64,000 bases of DNA from Lachnospiraceae bacterium (GTDB lineage Bacteria; Bacillota; Clostridia; Lachnospirales; Lachnospiraceae). The position numbers were made by a program, and so were the translations under genes. The stretch lies in contig JAFQUB010000017.1 in assembly GCA_017408735.1 (NCBI GenBank), forward strand, positions 18,241 to 82,240, written 5' to 3'. The notes under the pieces were generated by a model. It ran no database searches and was not told where the DNA came from. It saw only the letters and a program-made list of their open reading frames with translations. Shown here piece after piece: positions 34,815-43,079 of this stretch; the stretch's first letter is position 1, and each line of letters opens with the position of its first letter.

Positions 34815-35660
34815 ATGCGGATTATCAACTTAATGGAAGATACAAAAGGCTGTGAGTCCTGTATTTTTGAACATGGACTCAGTTTTTACATGGAAACAGA
34901 GAAACATAAGATGTTATTGGATTTTGGTGCATCGGAGGCAACACTTGCCAATGCCAAAGCCCTTAACATTGATTTGACACAGGTGGATTTGGCAGTGTTA
35001 AGCCATGGACATTACGACCATTCCGGAGGAATTCTGCCCTTTACACAAATAAATTCAAATGCAGAAATCTATATGCAAAAAAACGCATTAGGAGATTATT
35101 ATAATATTTCTGTTACCGAGAAATATATTGGTATAGATAAAACCATCGCCAACCTTCCGCAAGTAAAACTGCTGGAAGGAAACTTGAAAATAGACTCCGA
35201 AATAGAGTTATTTACCAACATTACCGGCCGGCGTTTCTTTGCCAGAGGAAATCATATTTTAAAACGCAAAGAAGGCGAAAATTATGTAGAAGATGACTTT
35301 TCCCATGAACAGTGCGCAGTCATACATCAAGGCGAAGAGCACATCCTGTTCTCCGGTTGCGCCCATAACGGCATATTAAATATTCTGGACGAATATAAAC
35401 GACTGTACAATTCGTATCCAACCACAGTAATCAGCGGTTTTCATATGATTCAGAAAGAATATACTCAGGAGGATACTGAGGTCATTCAGAACATAGCCAG
35501 AGAACTATCAACCTTGCCAACCAAATTCTACACCGGCCATTGTACCGGAAAAACTGCTTTTGATATTATGAAAGAGATTATGGGTGAGCAGTTGGTAGAG
35601 CTTCATTGTGGGGAGGATGTAACCCCACATTTTGGCGGTGCCATGCACAGCCCACTATAA
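34815..35660 (+). CDS. metallo-beta-lactamase-fold hydrolase
   Basis: 281-residue MBL-fold protein. Metal ligands: SHGHYDHSGG (HxHxDH) near residue 58, the Cys/His segment FSGCAHNGI and the late His residues in ISGFHM and YTGHCTG. It resembles the MJ0936-like group annotated as dihydropterin-ribofuranosyl-aminobenzene phosphate synthase-related or general metal-dependent hydrolases. The start at ATG 34815 has ACGGAGGTTTTTC before it. The stop codon falls in a 24-bp perfect hairpin. Substrate unknown. Confidence 0.85.
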   Translation: MRIINLMEDTKGCESCIFEHGLSFYMETEKHKMLLDFGASEATLANAKALNIDLTQVDLAVLSHGHYDHSGGILPFTQINSNAEIYMQKNALGDYYNISVTEKYIGIDKTIANLPQVKLLEGNLKIDSEIELFTNITGRRFFARGNHILKRKEGENYVEDDFSHEQCAVIHQGEEHILFSGCAHNGILNILDEYKRLYNSYPTTVISGFHMIQKEYTQEDTEVIQNIARELSTLPTKFYTGHCTGKTAFDIMKEIMGEQLVELHCGEDVTPHFGGAMHSPL

Positions 35661-35720
35661 ATAATTCCCCCTCCAGAGCTGTTTCGTGTCTGCTCAGGAG
35701 GGGGAATTATTTATAGTGGG
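35651..35720. terminator. 24-bp perfect hairpin overlapping the MBL gene stop
   Basis: CCCACTATAAATAATTCCCC continues to a 24-bp arm at 35651-35674, exactly complementary to 35697-35720, with a 22-base loop. The TAA at 35658-35660 is the stop codon. There is no T-run beyond the stem, but the left part of the right arm is T-rich. It could terminate both ways or be a mobile palindromic repeat. Confidence 0.7.
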
Positions 35721-35755
35721 CGTCCTGACTCTTCAAAACGTTGCGTTATTTCCCC

Positions 35756-35803
35756 TTGACAAAACTGTTTATAGGGTGTATATGTGTATATATACAGTTT
35801 ATA
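35756..35803 (+). promoter_or_regulatory. promoter with paired GntR operators
   Basis: TTGACA (35756-35761), 17-bp spacer, TATATG (35779-35784). ACTGTTTATA at 35764-35773 and ACAGTTTATA at 35794-35803 are exactly 30 bp apart, with the first copy two bases after the -35, the same geometry as at 6713-6762. Confidence 0.75.
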
Positions 35804-35819
35804 ATCGGGAGGAAGATAT

Positions 35820-36686
35820 ATGTTAGAGATACAGGGATTAGAAAAAAAGTTGGAGGGTTTCACACTTCAGGATGTGAATATTGAACTGCCAAAAGGCTAT
35901 ATTATGGGGCTAATTGGTGAGAATGGTGCGGGAAAAACCACGTTGTTAAATTTGATTTTAGGGTTATATAAGCCTACAAAAGGTCAGATTATCATTGATG
36001 GGATGACTTATGAAAATCAGGAAAAGGAAATTCGCAATTTACTGGGATATGTGCTGGTGGATGATGTATTTTCCGGAGAAATGAAGCTGATAGAACAGGC
36101 AGATATGTATGGAAAATATTATGATAATTATGACAGGACATTATTTTTAGAGTATTGTAAACGTTTTGAACTGGAGGAAAAGAAGAAATACAAGAAGTTA
36201 TCTAAGGGTGAAAAGTTAAAGTTTCAGTTTGCTTTTGCATTGGCACATAAGCCAAAGCTGTTAATTCTGGATGAGCCTACAGCAAATTTTGATCCGGAGT
36301 TTAGGGAGGAGTTTTTGAAGATCATTACAGAATTTGTGGCAAATGGAGAAAACAGTGTGCTTTTGGCAACTCATATGACAGAGGAGTTGGATAGATTTGC
36401 GGATTATATTACCTTTTTACATAAAGGAAACGTAAAATTCAGTGTGGAAAGAAGTGAACTGGAAAGCAAATACCGCTTGGTGAGCGGAGAGGATTATAAG
36501 ATAAATCTGATTAAGAAAGAGCGAGTGATACATAAAGAAAAAGGGAAATATGCAACCACAGCTTTGGTAGAACATACCAATCACTCTTTTTACAGTCCAG
36601 AGTTGGATATTAATGTACCGAGTGTGGAAGACATTATGTATCACATGATTAAGAGCGAGCAGGAGAGGGGAAAACGGGCATGGTAG
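35820..36686 (+). CDS. ABC transporter ATP-binding protein (YtrB-like)
   Basis: 288-residue ATPase, a paralogue of the protein at 7190-8044. Walker A GENGAGKTTLL near residue 37, degenerate signature LSKGEKLKFQF, Walker B LLILDEPTANFDP and switch His in ATHMTEE. About 70 C-terminal residues form an extra domain. It starts the operon right behind the two 30-bp-spaced operators. Its partners are probably the three membrane proteins that follow. GGGAGGAAGATAT precedes the ATG. Confidence 0.88.
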   Translation: MLEIQGLEKKLEGFTLQDVNIELPKGYIMGLIGENGAGKTTLLNLILGLYKPTKGQIIIDGMTYENQEKEIRNLLGYVLVDDVFSGEMKLIEQADMYGKYYDNYDRTLFLEYCKRFELEEKKKYKKLSKGEKLKFQFAFALAHKPKLLILDEPTANFDPEFREEFLKIITEFVANGENSVLLATHMTEELDRFADYITFLHKGNVKFSVERSELESKYRLVSGEDYKINLIKKERVIHKEKGKYATTALVEHTNHSFYSPELDINVPSVEDIMYHMIKSEQERGKRAW

Positions 36687-37381
36687 GTATGGTATTAAAG
36701 GACTTTTACGCAAGACGGAGGGAAGCGTTGAAGGGCAGCCTGTTTCATGCGGTGATGTCAGTATTGTATATATTATTTTTGTTTAATCCATATGCTGCAA
36801 CTGACATGGAATTTTCGAAAAGAATGATAAGTGCTACACAATTTTTCATGCTTTTTCTGATGCTATTACTTCATGCCATGTATCCCAACAATCTGGGAAA
36901 TGCAATGTTTTTGCTCCCAATAGAGCAGGAGGATAAAAGAAAGTATCTTTACACTACTTATGGGATAAAGGTAGCAGTGTTGACATTAATTCATGGAAGT
37001 TGCAATATTATTTTAATTGCTTTGGGAAAAATGGTATGGTGGCAGGCTGTTTTATTGGTATTTTGCTTAAGTTTATGGAGTCTTGTGACTGGTATCAGCA
37101 ATTTCAAATTTGGAGATTTCATGCCGCAAGAAATGAAAGGAAGCGATTACAGAGTAATTTTATCATATGTTGTTTCGACATTTCTGTTTCTCACTTTGGC
37201 ATTTTGGGAAGGGATAGAGAAAGAGTGGGAATTTGTATTAATTATCATATTAGTGATATTACAGATTTTAGTGTGTGTATGGACATTGAAAAAGGATTTT
37301 AAATATTCCATAGAACAGGGAATAACCTACGAAGTGGTAAAAAAGAAAAATCAAAAGCAAAGGGGGAAGCAACATGGTTAA
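36680..37381 (+). CDS. ABC-2 type membrane subunit, tandem copy 1
   Basis: 233-residue membrane protein with about six hydrophobic segments. It shares with the next two proteins the opening MV(G/K)MVxxDF, the segment LHAMYPNNLGNAMFLLPIEQ and the following charged loop DKRKYLYTTYGIK, which may contact the ATPase. It overlaps the ATPase gene by seven bases. Likely part of an exporter of unknown substrate. Confidence 0.75.
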   Translation: MVGMVLKDFYARRREALKGSLFHAVMSVLYILFLFNPYAATDMEFSKRMISATQFFMLFLMLLLHAMYPNNLGNAMFLLPIEQEDKRKYLYTTYGIKVAVLTLIHGSCNIILIALGKMVWWQAVLLVFCLSLWSLVTGISNFKFGDFMPQEMKGSDYRVILSYVVSTFLFLTLAFWEGIEKEWEFVLIIILVILQILVCVWTLKKDFKYSIEQGITYEVVKKKNQKQRGKQHG

Positions 37382-38075
37382 AATGGTTCTAAGTGATTTT
37401 GCTTCCAGAAAGATGGGATTGGCAGGAGATAAGCAAAGCAAAATCCTATCCGTTATATGGGGAATAATCATTATTATGTGGGTATGTAATTTTTCTCTGC
37501 AATTTGGTGTTGAAACAGTAGCAATTTTTGCATTTCACTGGGGAATTCTTGTGTTACAGTCAGGGCTTCATGAAATATATCCTACCAGTCTGTCACCTGT
37601 CATGTATTTAGTGCCATTAACAGAGCAGGAGAAATTATCTTATCTTCGCTGCTGTTTTTGGGTGAAAATTGTGGGGGTAAACGTTCTGTTTTCTTTAGGA
37701 AATATTATATTTGCATTGTTGGGAAAAATTACATGGCATAGCGGAATTGCAGTTATACTGTCTTTTTTTATGATAAGCATACCAATGGGAGTACCTGCCA
37801 ACAGAAAGAGAATCAGCGAGGCAAGTAAATTATCAGAGTACAAAAAGGAAGACCGGAATAAATGGCAGGAACAAGTATATATCTCTGCCGCTTGTGTGAA
37901 TTATGGACTTCTTATATGGCTGCGTTGCGAAGAAGGAAATATCTGGATAAAACTTGTAATTGTAATTTGCTTTTTGATACAAGTTTTGCTATTTCCGTGG
38001 ATTTTGAAAAACAGTCAGAAAAAGCTGACAGAGGCAGTGACAAAAGAAAATATATGGAAAATGGCGGGGCAGTAG
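37374..38075 (+). CDS. ABC-2 type membrane subunit, tandem copy 2
   Basis: 233-residue paralogue of the preceding protein, starting MVKMVLSDFASRKMGLAGDK, with LHEIYPTSLSPVMYLVPLTE and QEKLSYLRCCFWVK at the corresponding place. About six membrane segments. It overlaps the previous gene by eight bases, and the third copy starts three bases after its stop. The copies have diverged considerably, so the duplication is old. Confidence 0.75.
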   Translation: MVKMVLSDFASRKMGLAGDKQSKILSVIWGIIIIMWVCNFSLQFGVETVAIFAFHWGILVLQSGLHEIYPTSLSPVMYLVPLTEQEKLSYLRCCFWVKIVGVNVLFSLGNIIFALLGKITWHSGIAVILSFFMISIPMGVPANRKRISEASKLSEYKKEDRNKWQEQVYISAACVNYGLLIWLRCEEGNIWIKLVIVICFLIQVLLFPWILKNSQKKLTEAVTKENIWKMAGQ

Positions 38076-38077
38076 AT

Positions 38078-38785
38078 ATGGTAAAGATGGTATGGAAGGA
38101 TTTTGCCTCCATGAAGTGGAGCGTGTTAAGAAAGAATAAAGCAAATATGTTTATATATGTGTTTGGTATTGTTTCTGTGATTAACTGGCTGTTTAAAGGA
38201 AAATGTATTTCTGCAGAGCAGGAGTGCATTGCACTAATACAGCTAATGTTTTTGGTTTTTGGGATATGCCTACATTTGTGTTTTCCGAATTGCTTGTCGG
38301 AAGCAATGTATTTAGTACCGTTGAGTATGAAAGAAAAGAAAAAGTATCTTTATACAAGTTTTTGGGTAAAGCAGTGTTTGATTAGTGTACCACATATGGC
38401 ATACAATTTATGGCTGATAGGTATGGATGTGATTTCAGTATGGACAGGTATTTTTCTGGTATATGGTCTGCTTGTACTTGGGGTACAACAAGGAGTTTCC
38501 ATTAGAATTGACTTAGGACAGGTGAAGAAAGAATACTTGAATGATGGAAAAGAAATGCTCTTTCTTTTATTGTCTTTGATAATGTATTGTTTATTGGTGA
38601 GAATAGAATTTCAGGAAATGTTTTTATGGGAGAAAGCTCTTTTGGGCGGAACTTTTTTAGAGCAGATTTTATTATTCCCGTGGATAATAAAAAGAATTAG
38701 GATAAAAATGGAAGCAGCAACAGATTTTCAGGTATGGAAATCATTGTGGCAGAAGGAGGCACAGGTTCATGAAAATTGTAATTAA
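38078..38785 (+). CDS. ABC-2 type membrane subunit, tandem copy 3
   Basis: 235-residue third paralogue, starting MVKMVWKDFASMKWSVLRKN, with LHLCFPNCLSEAMYLVPLSM and KEKKKYLYTSFWVK in the conserved position. ATG 38078 is chosen because it aligns with the starts of the other two copies; the open frame extends to 37862 but the extra part is a shadow of copy 2. It overlaps the GntR gene by 17 bases. Confidence 0.75.
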   Translation: MVKMVWKDFASMKWSVLRKNKANMFIYVFGIVSVINWLFKGKCISAEQECIALIQLMFLVFGICLHLCFPNCLSEAMYLVPLSMKEKKKYLYTSFWVKQCLISVPHMAYNLWLIGMDVISVWTGIFLVYGLLVLGVQQGVSIRIDLGQVKKEYLNDGKEMLFLLLSLIMYCLLVRIEFQEMFLWEKALLGGTFLEQILLFPWIIKRIRIKMEAATDFQVWKSLWQKEAQVHENCN

Positions 38786-39140
38786 ACCCCAAGGAACTAT
38801 GGCGATTTATGAGCAAATCGTGAATCAGTTAAAAAATGCCATTGTTACCGGTGAATTAAAAACAGGGGAAGCCCTTCCCTCCATACGAATGCTGGCAAGT
38901 GACTTGCAGGTCAGCGTGATTACCACAAAACGTGCCTACGAGGAACTGGAAAAAGAAGGGCTGATACGTTCCGTGGCAGGCAAAGGTTTTTATGTGTGTG
39001 AGTATAATCAGGATTATTTAAAGGAAAAACAGCTGATGATGCTGGAAAAAAGGCTGTCAGAAGTGCTGGAAGAATGTAAGGAAGCCGGATTATCCAAAGA
39101 AGAAATCTTGGAAATGCTGCAAACCTTATTGGGAATGTAG
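38769..39140 (+). CDS. GntR-family regulator, YtrA subfamily
   Basis: 123-residue YtrA-type repressor, close in length and layout to the one at 6813: IYEQIVNQLKNAIVTGELK, then GEALPSIRMLASDLQVSVITTKRAYEELEKEGLIRS and a short dimerisation helix. Unusually it lies in the middle of its operon, after the three membrane genes and before a second ATPase. It probably binds ACWGTWTATA repeats at the operon promoter. The similar repeats at the first operon allow cross-regulation. Confidence 0.9.
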   Translation: MKIVIKPQGTMAIYEQIVNQLKNAIVTGELKTGEALPSIRMLASDLQVSVITTKRAYEELEKEGLIRSVAGKGFYVCEYNQDYLKEKQLMMLEKRLSEVLEECKEAGLSKEEILEMLQTLLGM

Positions 39141-39148
39141 GAGGACGT

Positions 39149-39826
39149 ATGTTAGAATTTCAACATGTAACAAAGAAGCAGGGGAATTTTGTTTTATCTG
39201 ATATCAATTTTCAGATGGAGGAAGGATTTCTGTTAGGAATCGTTGGGAAAAACGGAGCAGGAAAAACCACCATGATGCGTTGTATGCTGGAAGAAAGAAT
39301 AGCTTATACAGGAAATATTTATTTTCAGGGACAGGACATAAAAACTAACCGCAGAGAGTTTATGGCAAAAACAGCATATGTGGCAGATGATAACGTTTTT
39401 CTGAATGGAAAAACCGCACAGGAGAATGTGGAGATTTTGGGTGGATTTTATCCGGAATTCAGTCAGGAAAACTTTAAAAAGTATATGAAAGATGTGGATT
39501 TATCCACAAAGAAAAAAATAGAAAACATGTCCAGAGGAGAATTTATCCGTTTTCAGGTGGCGTTTGCCAGAGCGAGAAATGCCAGACTGTATTTACTGGA
39601 TGAAGCAACCGCAGGCATGGACCCGGTATTTCGAAAGGACTTTTATGGAATTTTGCGTGAAATTCTTGCTACGGAGGCAACAGTGTTAATGACTACCCAC
39701 GTTCAATCAGATATCAACAAAAATATGGACTATGTTTGCCGCTTAGAGCAGGGACGAATGGTGTATTATGAGGAAAATGTAGGGGATATGGAGGTTACAG
39801 GAGGGATACTTCATGGACAAGTATAA
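39149..39826 (+). CDS. ABC transporter ATP-binding protein, second ATPase of the operon
   Basis: 225-residue ATPase with Walker A GKNGAGKTTMM near residue 36, degenerate signature MSRGEFIRFQVAFARAR and Walker B LYLLDEATAGMDP; the switch His is in TTHVQSD. It is shorter than the first ATPase and lacks the C-terminal extension. It is eight bases after the GntR gene and overlaps the next small membrane gene by 14 bases, so it likely pairs with that protein. Confidence 0.88.
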   Translation: MLEFQHVTKKQGNFVLSDINFQMEEGFLLGIVGKNGAGKTTMMRCMLEERIAYTGNIYFQGQDIKTNRREFMAKTAYVADDNVFLNGKTAQENVEILGGFYPEFSQENFKKYMKDVDLSTKKKIENMSRGEFIRFQVAFARARNARLYLLDEATAGMDPVFRKDFYGILREILATEATVLMTTHVQSDINKNMDYVCRLEQGRMVYYEENVGDMEVTGGILHGQV

Positions 39827-40298
39827 AGAAAAAGAGGTGCGAGAGCTGATAAGAGAATTTGATAAAAAACTGTTAGAAGCCAGAGAGTATGACAGTTGGC
39901 TGTATAAGGTGCCGCTCTATTTTTATGAGCTAATATCTATAACGCTTAGTTTCACCAGTGACATGGATATTATGTTTTGGGTTGGAATGATGAACTATGC
40001 ATTTAGTATATCTTTTGAAATGAGAAGTTATCTTAAGTTTCAGGGGCAGTCGGTGTATGAGCTGTTGTCTTATTATCCGGTGACAAAACGGGATATTTTT
40101 CTTGTGCGGTTGGGGTATTTGAAAGATAAAATGATAAAAAGGCTTGTGTTTTTATATCTGATACAGCTTCCATGGATGGTGTATCACAGAGGTGTGACGA
40201 AAAATAATATAGTGATTCCGATTGCGTTGGTGTTTACGGCATTGCTTTGCGGTATTGTGGAAATACTGCCTGGGATGAGAAAAGGAGAAGAACGATGA
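39813..40298 (+). CDS. small membrane protein, likely partner of the second ATPase
   Basis: 161-residue protein with a charged N-terminus (KEKEVRELIREFDKKLLEAREY) and about four hydrophobic stretches (VPLYFYELISITL, MFWVGMMNYAFSI, RLVFLYLIQLPWMVY, IVIPIALVFTALLCGIVEIL). The loop LKFQGQSVYELLSYYPVTKR resembles the ATPase-contact loop of small ABC-2 permeases. I infer that it is the membrane subunit. It overlaps the TetM-like gene (ATGA). Confidence 0.65.
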   Translation: MDKYKEKEVRELIREFDKKLLEAREYDSWLYKVPLYFYELISITLSFTSDMDIMFWVGMMNYAFSISFEMRSYLKFQGQSVYELLSYYPVTKRDIFLVRLGYLKDKMIKRLVFLYLIQLPWMVYHRGVTKNNIVIPIALVFTALLCGIVEILPGMRKGEER

Positions 40299-42970
40299 GC
40301 AAAAAACAAATATGTACCGGCATTCTGGCACATGTGGATGCCGGCAAAACGACACTTTCAGAAGGACTATTATATACGAGTGGAAGCATTCGCAAAATAG
40401 GTCGTGTAGATAACAAGGATGCGTATTTAGATAATTATGAATTGGAGCGTGCCAGGGGAATTACTATATTTTCCAAGCAGGCAGTGATGGAATTGGAACA
40501 TACCATTATGACATTGTTGGACACTCCGGGGCATATTGATTTTTCCACGGAAATGGAACGGACGTTACAGGTGTTGGATTATGCCATTCTTGTGGTAAGC
40601 GGATCTGACGGTGTACAGGGGCATACCCAGACTCTTTGGGAGTTGTTGGAGTATTATCACATACCGACCTTCCTTTTTGTGAATAAAATGGACCAAAATG
40701 GAACAGACCGTGGAAAACTTATGGAAGAATTGCAGAACAGATTTGGTGATGGCTGTATTGATTTCAGCGGAGAATGGGATGAGGAATTTTATGAAACGTT
40801 AGCGATGCAGGAAGAAGAAGTCTTAAATTTCTTTTTAGAAGAAGGTGTAATAGAACAAGCACAAATACAGAAATTAATCAAGAACAGAAAAGTATTTCCG
40901 TGCTTTTTTGGTTCCGCCTTAAAATTGCAGGGAGTGGAGGAATTTATACACCAGCTGGACGTACTTACCATAGAACAGCCATATCCGGAAAAATTCGGCG
41001 CCAGAGTATTTAAAATTACAAGAGATGAGCAGGGAAACCGACTGACACACTTGAAAGTTACCGGTGGAAGTCTGAAGGTAAAAGATATTATTATAGGAAA
41101 CAGTACCAACGGAGAGGATGAAGAATCTTGGGAAGAAAAGGTCAACGAAATCCGTATTTATTCCGGCGAAAAATACCACACAGAAAAGGAAGTAAAAGCG
41201 GGAACCATCTGTGCAGTTACCGGTTTGAATCATACATTTCCAGGGGAAGGTCTTGGGATGGAAGATGAGTTAGTCCTGCCTTACCTAACACCGGTATTAA
41301 CTTATCAGATTGTATTTCCGGAAGGTCAGGATCCGGCTTCTGTACTGCCGAAACTTTCCTTGTTGGAGGAAGAAGATCCTTCTTTACATATTCTTTGGAG
41401 AGAGGATTTGCAGGAAATTCACATTCAGGTTATGGGAGAAGTGCAGATAGAAATTTTAAAATCTGTTATCAAAGAACGCTTTGGCATTGTGGCAGAGTTT
41501 GCTCATGGAACCATATGCTATAAGGAGACCATTAAAAATACAGTGGAGGGTGTAGGACATTTTGAACCGTTAAGGCATTATGCGGAAGTGCATGTAATGT
41601 TAGAACCATTGGAGGCAGGCGCAGGGCTTGTGTTTGAAAGTAACTGCAGTGAGGATAAACTTTCCAAGAACTGGCAGCGGTTAATTTTAACCCATTTAAA
41701 AGAGCGTCAACACCGTGGCGTGCTTACCGGTTCTGCCGTCACAGACATGAAAATCACATTGATTGCCGGCAGGGCACACCAAAAACACACCATGGGTGGC
41801 GATTTCAGACAGGCAACCTACCGGGCGGTACGTCAGGGACTTATGGAGGCAGAATCTGTTCTCTTAGAGCCTTACTATGAATTTCGGTTAGAAATCCCGG
41901 AAAGCTATATTGGACGAGCCATGACAGACATTGAAAATATGCATGGCATGTTTGATTCGCCGGAACGATTTGGAGATATGGCGGTAATTACCGGAAAGGC
42001 ACCAGTGGCAACCTTCGGAGAATATCAGAAACAGGTAAACATATACAGCAAAGGCTGTGGAAAATTAAGCCTGCGGGTCAAAGGGTATTATCCATGCCAT
42101 AACGAAGAAGAAGTAATCAATGAAATTGCCTACGAGCCGGAGGCAGACCTGAGAAATCCTACCGGTTCCGTTTTCTGCGCTCATGGTGCCGGTTTTTACG
42201 TAGAATGGGATCAAGTGAAAAATTATATGCATGTGGAAGCAATGGGACAGGAGCCCCAGGAAGAAACCATAGTCACTGCCCAAAGCTATTATGAAGAAGA
42301 ATGGATTGATACGGAAGAAGTAGACCGCATCATTGAACGAACTTTTTACGCCAATCGAAATGGCAGCGGAAAAAGCCCCAAAAAGAGCCAGTCCTTAAAA
42401 AGCAGACAAAAGCAGAAATATCCTGTGGAATCTGTAAGAACCTTTAGAGAAACAGAGAAAAAAGAAGAATACGTTTTAGTAGATGGCTACAATGTGATAT
42501 TTGCATGGGAAGAACTAAAAGAGCTGGCAAAGATAAATGTAGACAGCGCCAGAGGCAGATTAATGGATATTTTATGCAATTACCAAGGTATGAAAAAATG
42601 TAACTTGATTCTTGTATTTGATGCCTACCGCGTAGAAGGTCACCCAACTGAAATCTTAGACTACCACAACATACACGTAGTCTACACCAAAGAAGCCGAA
42701 ACCGCCGATGCTTATATTGAAAAATTCGCCCACGAAAACGGAAAAAAATACCACATAACCGTAGTAACTTCCGATGGCCTGGAACAAATCATCATCCGTG
42801 GCGCCGGCTGCCACCTCTTATCTTCAAGAGAGCTACAGGAAGAAATCAACCAACTAAACCAAAAACTAACAGAATACCAAGAAACCCAAACACAAACCAA
42901 AAACTTTCTGCAAGACATCCTCCCTAAAGGGACAGTAGAAACATTCTCTCAATTACTGGAGGAACCATAA
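40295..42970 (+). CDS. TetM-like translation GTPase fused to a C-terminal NYN/PIN-like nuclease domain
   Basis: 891-residue protein. Residues about 1-650 are an EF-G/Tet(M)-type GTPase: G1 AHVDAGKTT, G2 near RGITI, G3 DTPGHID, G4 NKMD, then the EF-G domains III-V (GGDFRQATYRAVRQGLMEAE). Ribosomal-protection proteins remove tetracycline from ribosomes. After a Lys/Ser-rich linker, residues about 726-845 form a NYN domain (YVLVDGYNVIFAW, VFDAYR, ETADAYI, TSDGLEQ) with the acidic residues of PIN-like RNases of the YacP/Rae1 type. Rae1 cuts mRNA on ribosomes, so a ribosome-directed nuclease is plausible. ATG 40295 overlaps the preceding gene. The tetracycline link is uncertain. Confidence 0.85.
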   Translation: MSKKQICTGILAHVDAGKTTLSEGLLYTSGSIRKIGRVDNKDAYLDNYELERARGITIFSKQAVMELEHTIMTLLDTPGHIDFSTEMERTLQVLDYAILVVSGSDGVQGHTQTLWELLEYYHIPTFLFVNKMDQNGTDRGKLMEELQNRFGDGCIDFSGEWDEEFYETLAMQEEEVLNFFLEEGVIEQAQIQKLIKNRKVFPCFFGSALKLQGVEEFIHQLDVLTIEQPYPEKFGARVFKITRDEQGNRLTHLKVTGGSLKVKDIIIGNSTNGEDEESWEEKVNEIRIYSGEKYHTEKEVKAGTICAVTGLNHTFPGEGLGMEDELVLPYLTPVLTYQIVFPEGQDPASVLPKLSLLEEEDPSLHILWREDLQEIHIQVMGEVQIEILKSVIKERFGIVAEFAHGTICYKETIKNTVEGVGHFEPLRHYAEVHVMLEPLEAGAGLVFESNCSEDKLSKNWQRLILTHLKERQHRGVLTGSAVTDMKITLIAGRAHQKHTMGGDFRQATYRAVRQGLMEAESVLLEPYYEFRLEIPESYIGRAMTDIENMHGMFDSPERFGDMAVITGKAPVATFGEYQKQVNIYSKGCGKLSLRVKGYYPCHNEEEVINEIAYEPEADLRNPTGSVFCAHGAGFYVEWDQVKNYMHVEAMGQEPQEETIVTAQSYYEEEWIDTEEVDRIIERTFYANRNGSGKSPKKSQSLKSRQKQKYPVESVRTFRETEKKEEYVLVDGYNVIFAWEELKELAKINVDSARGRLMDILCNYQGMKKCNLILVFDAYRVEGHPTEILDYHNIHVVYTKEAETADAYIEKFAHENGKKYHITVVTSDGLEQIIIRGAGCHLLSSRELQEEINQLNQKLTEYQETQTQTKNFLQDILPKGTVETFSQLLEEP

Positions 42971-43079
42971 AGACTGTGGTGCATTACGCGCCCCCGCTCT
43001 ATCCGCCCTTGATTTATGTATGAATGATTTCTCCCTTCCTTTAATATAATGAATATAAGAAACTCATAGGAGCACACAC

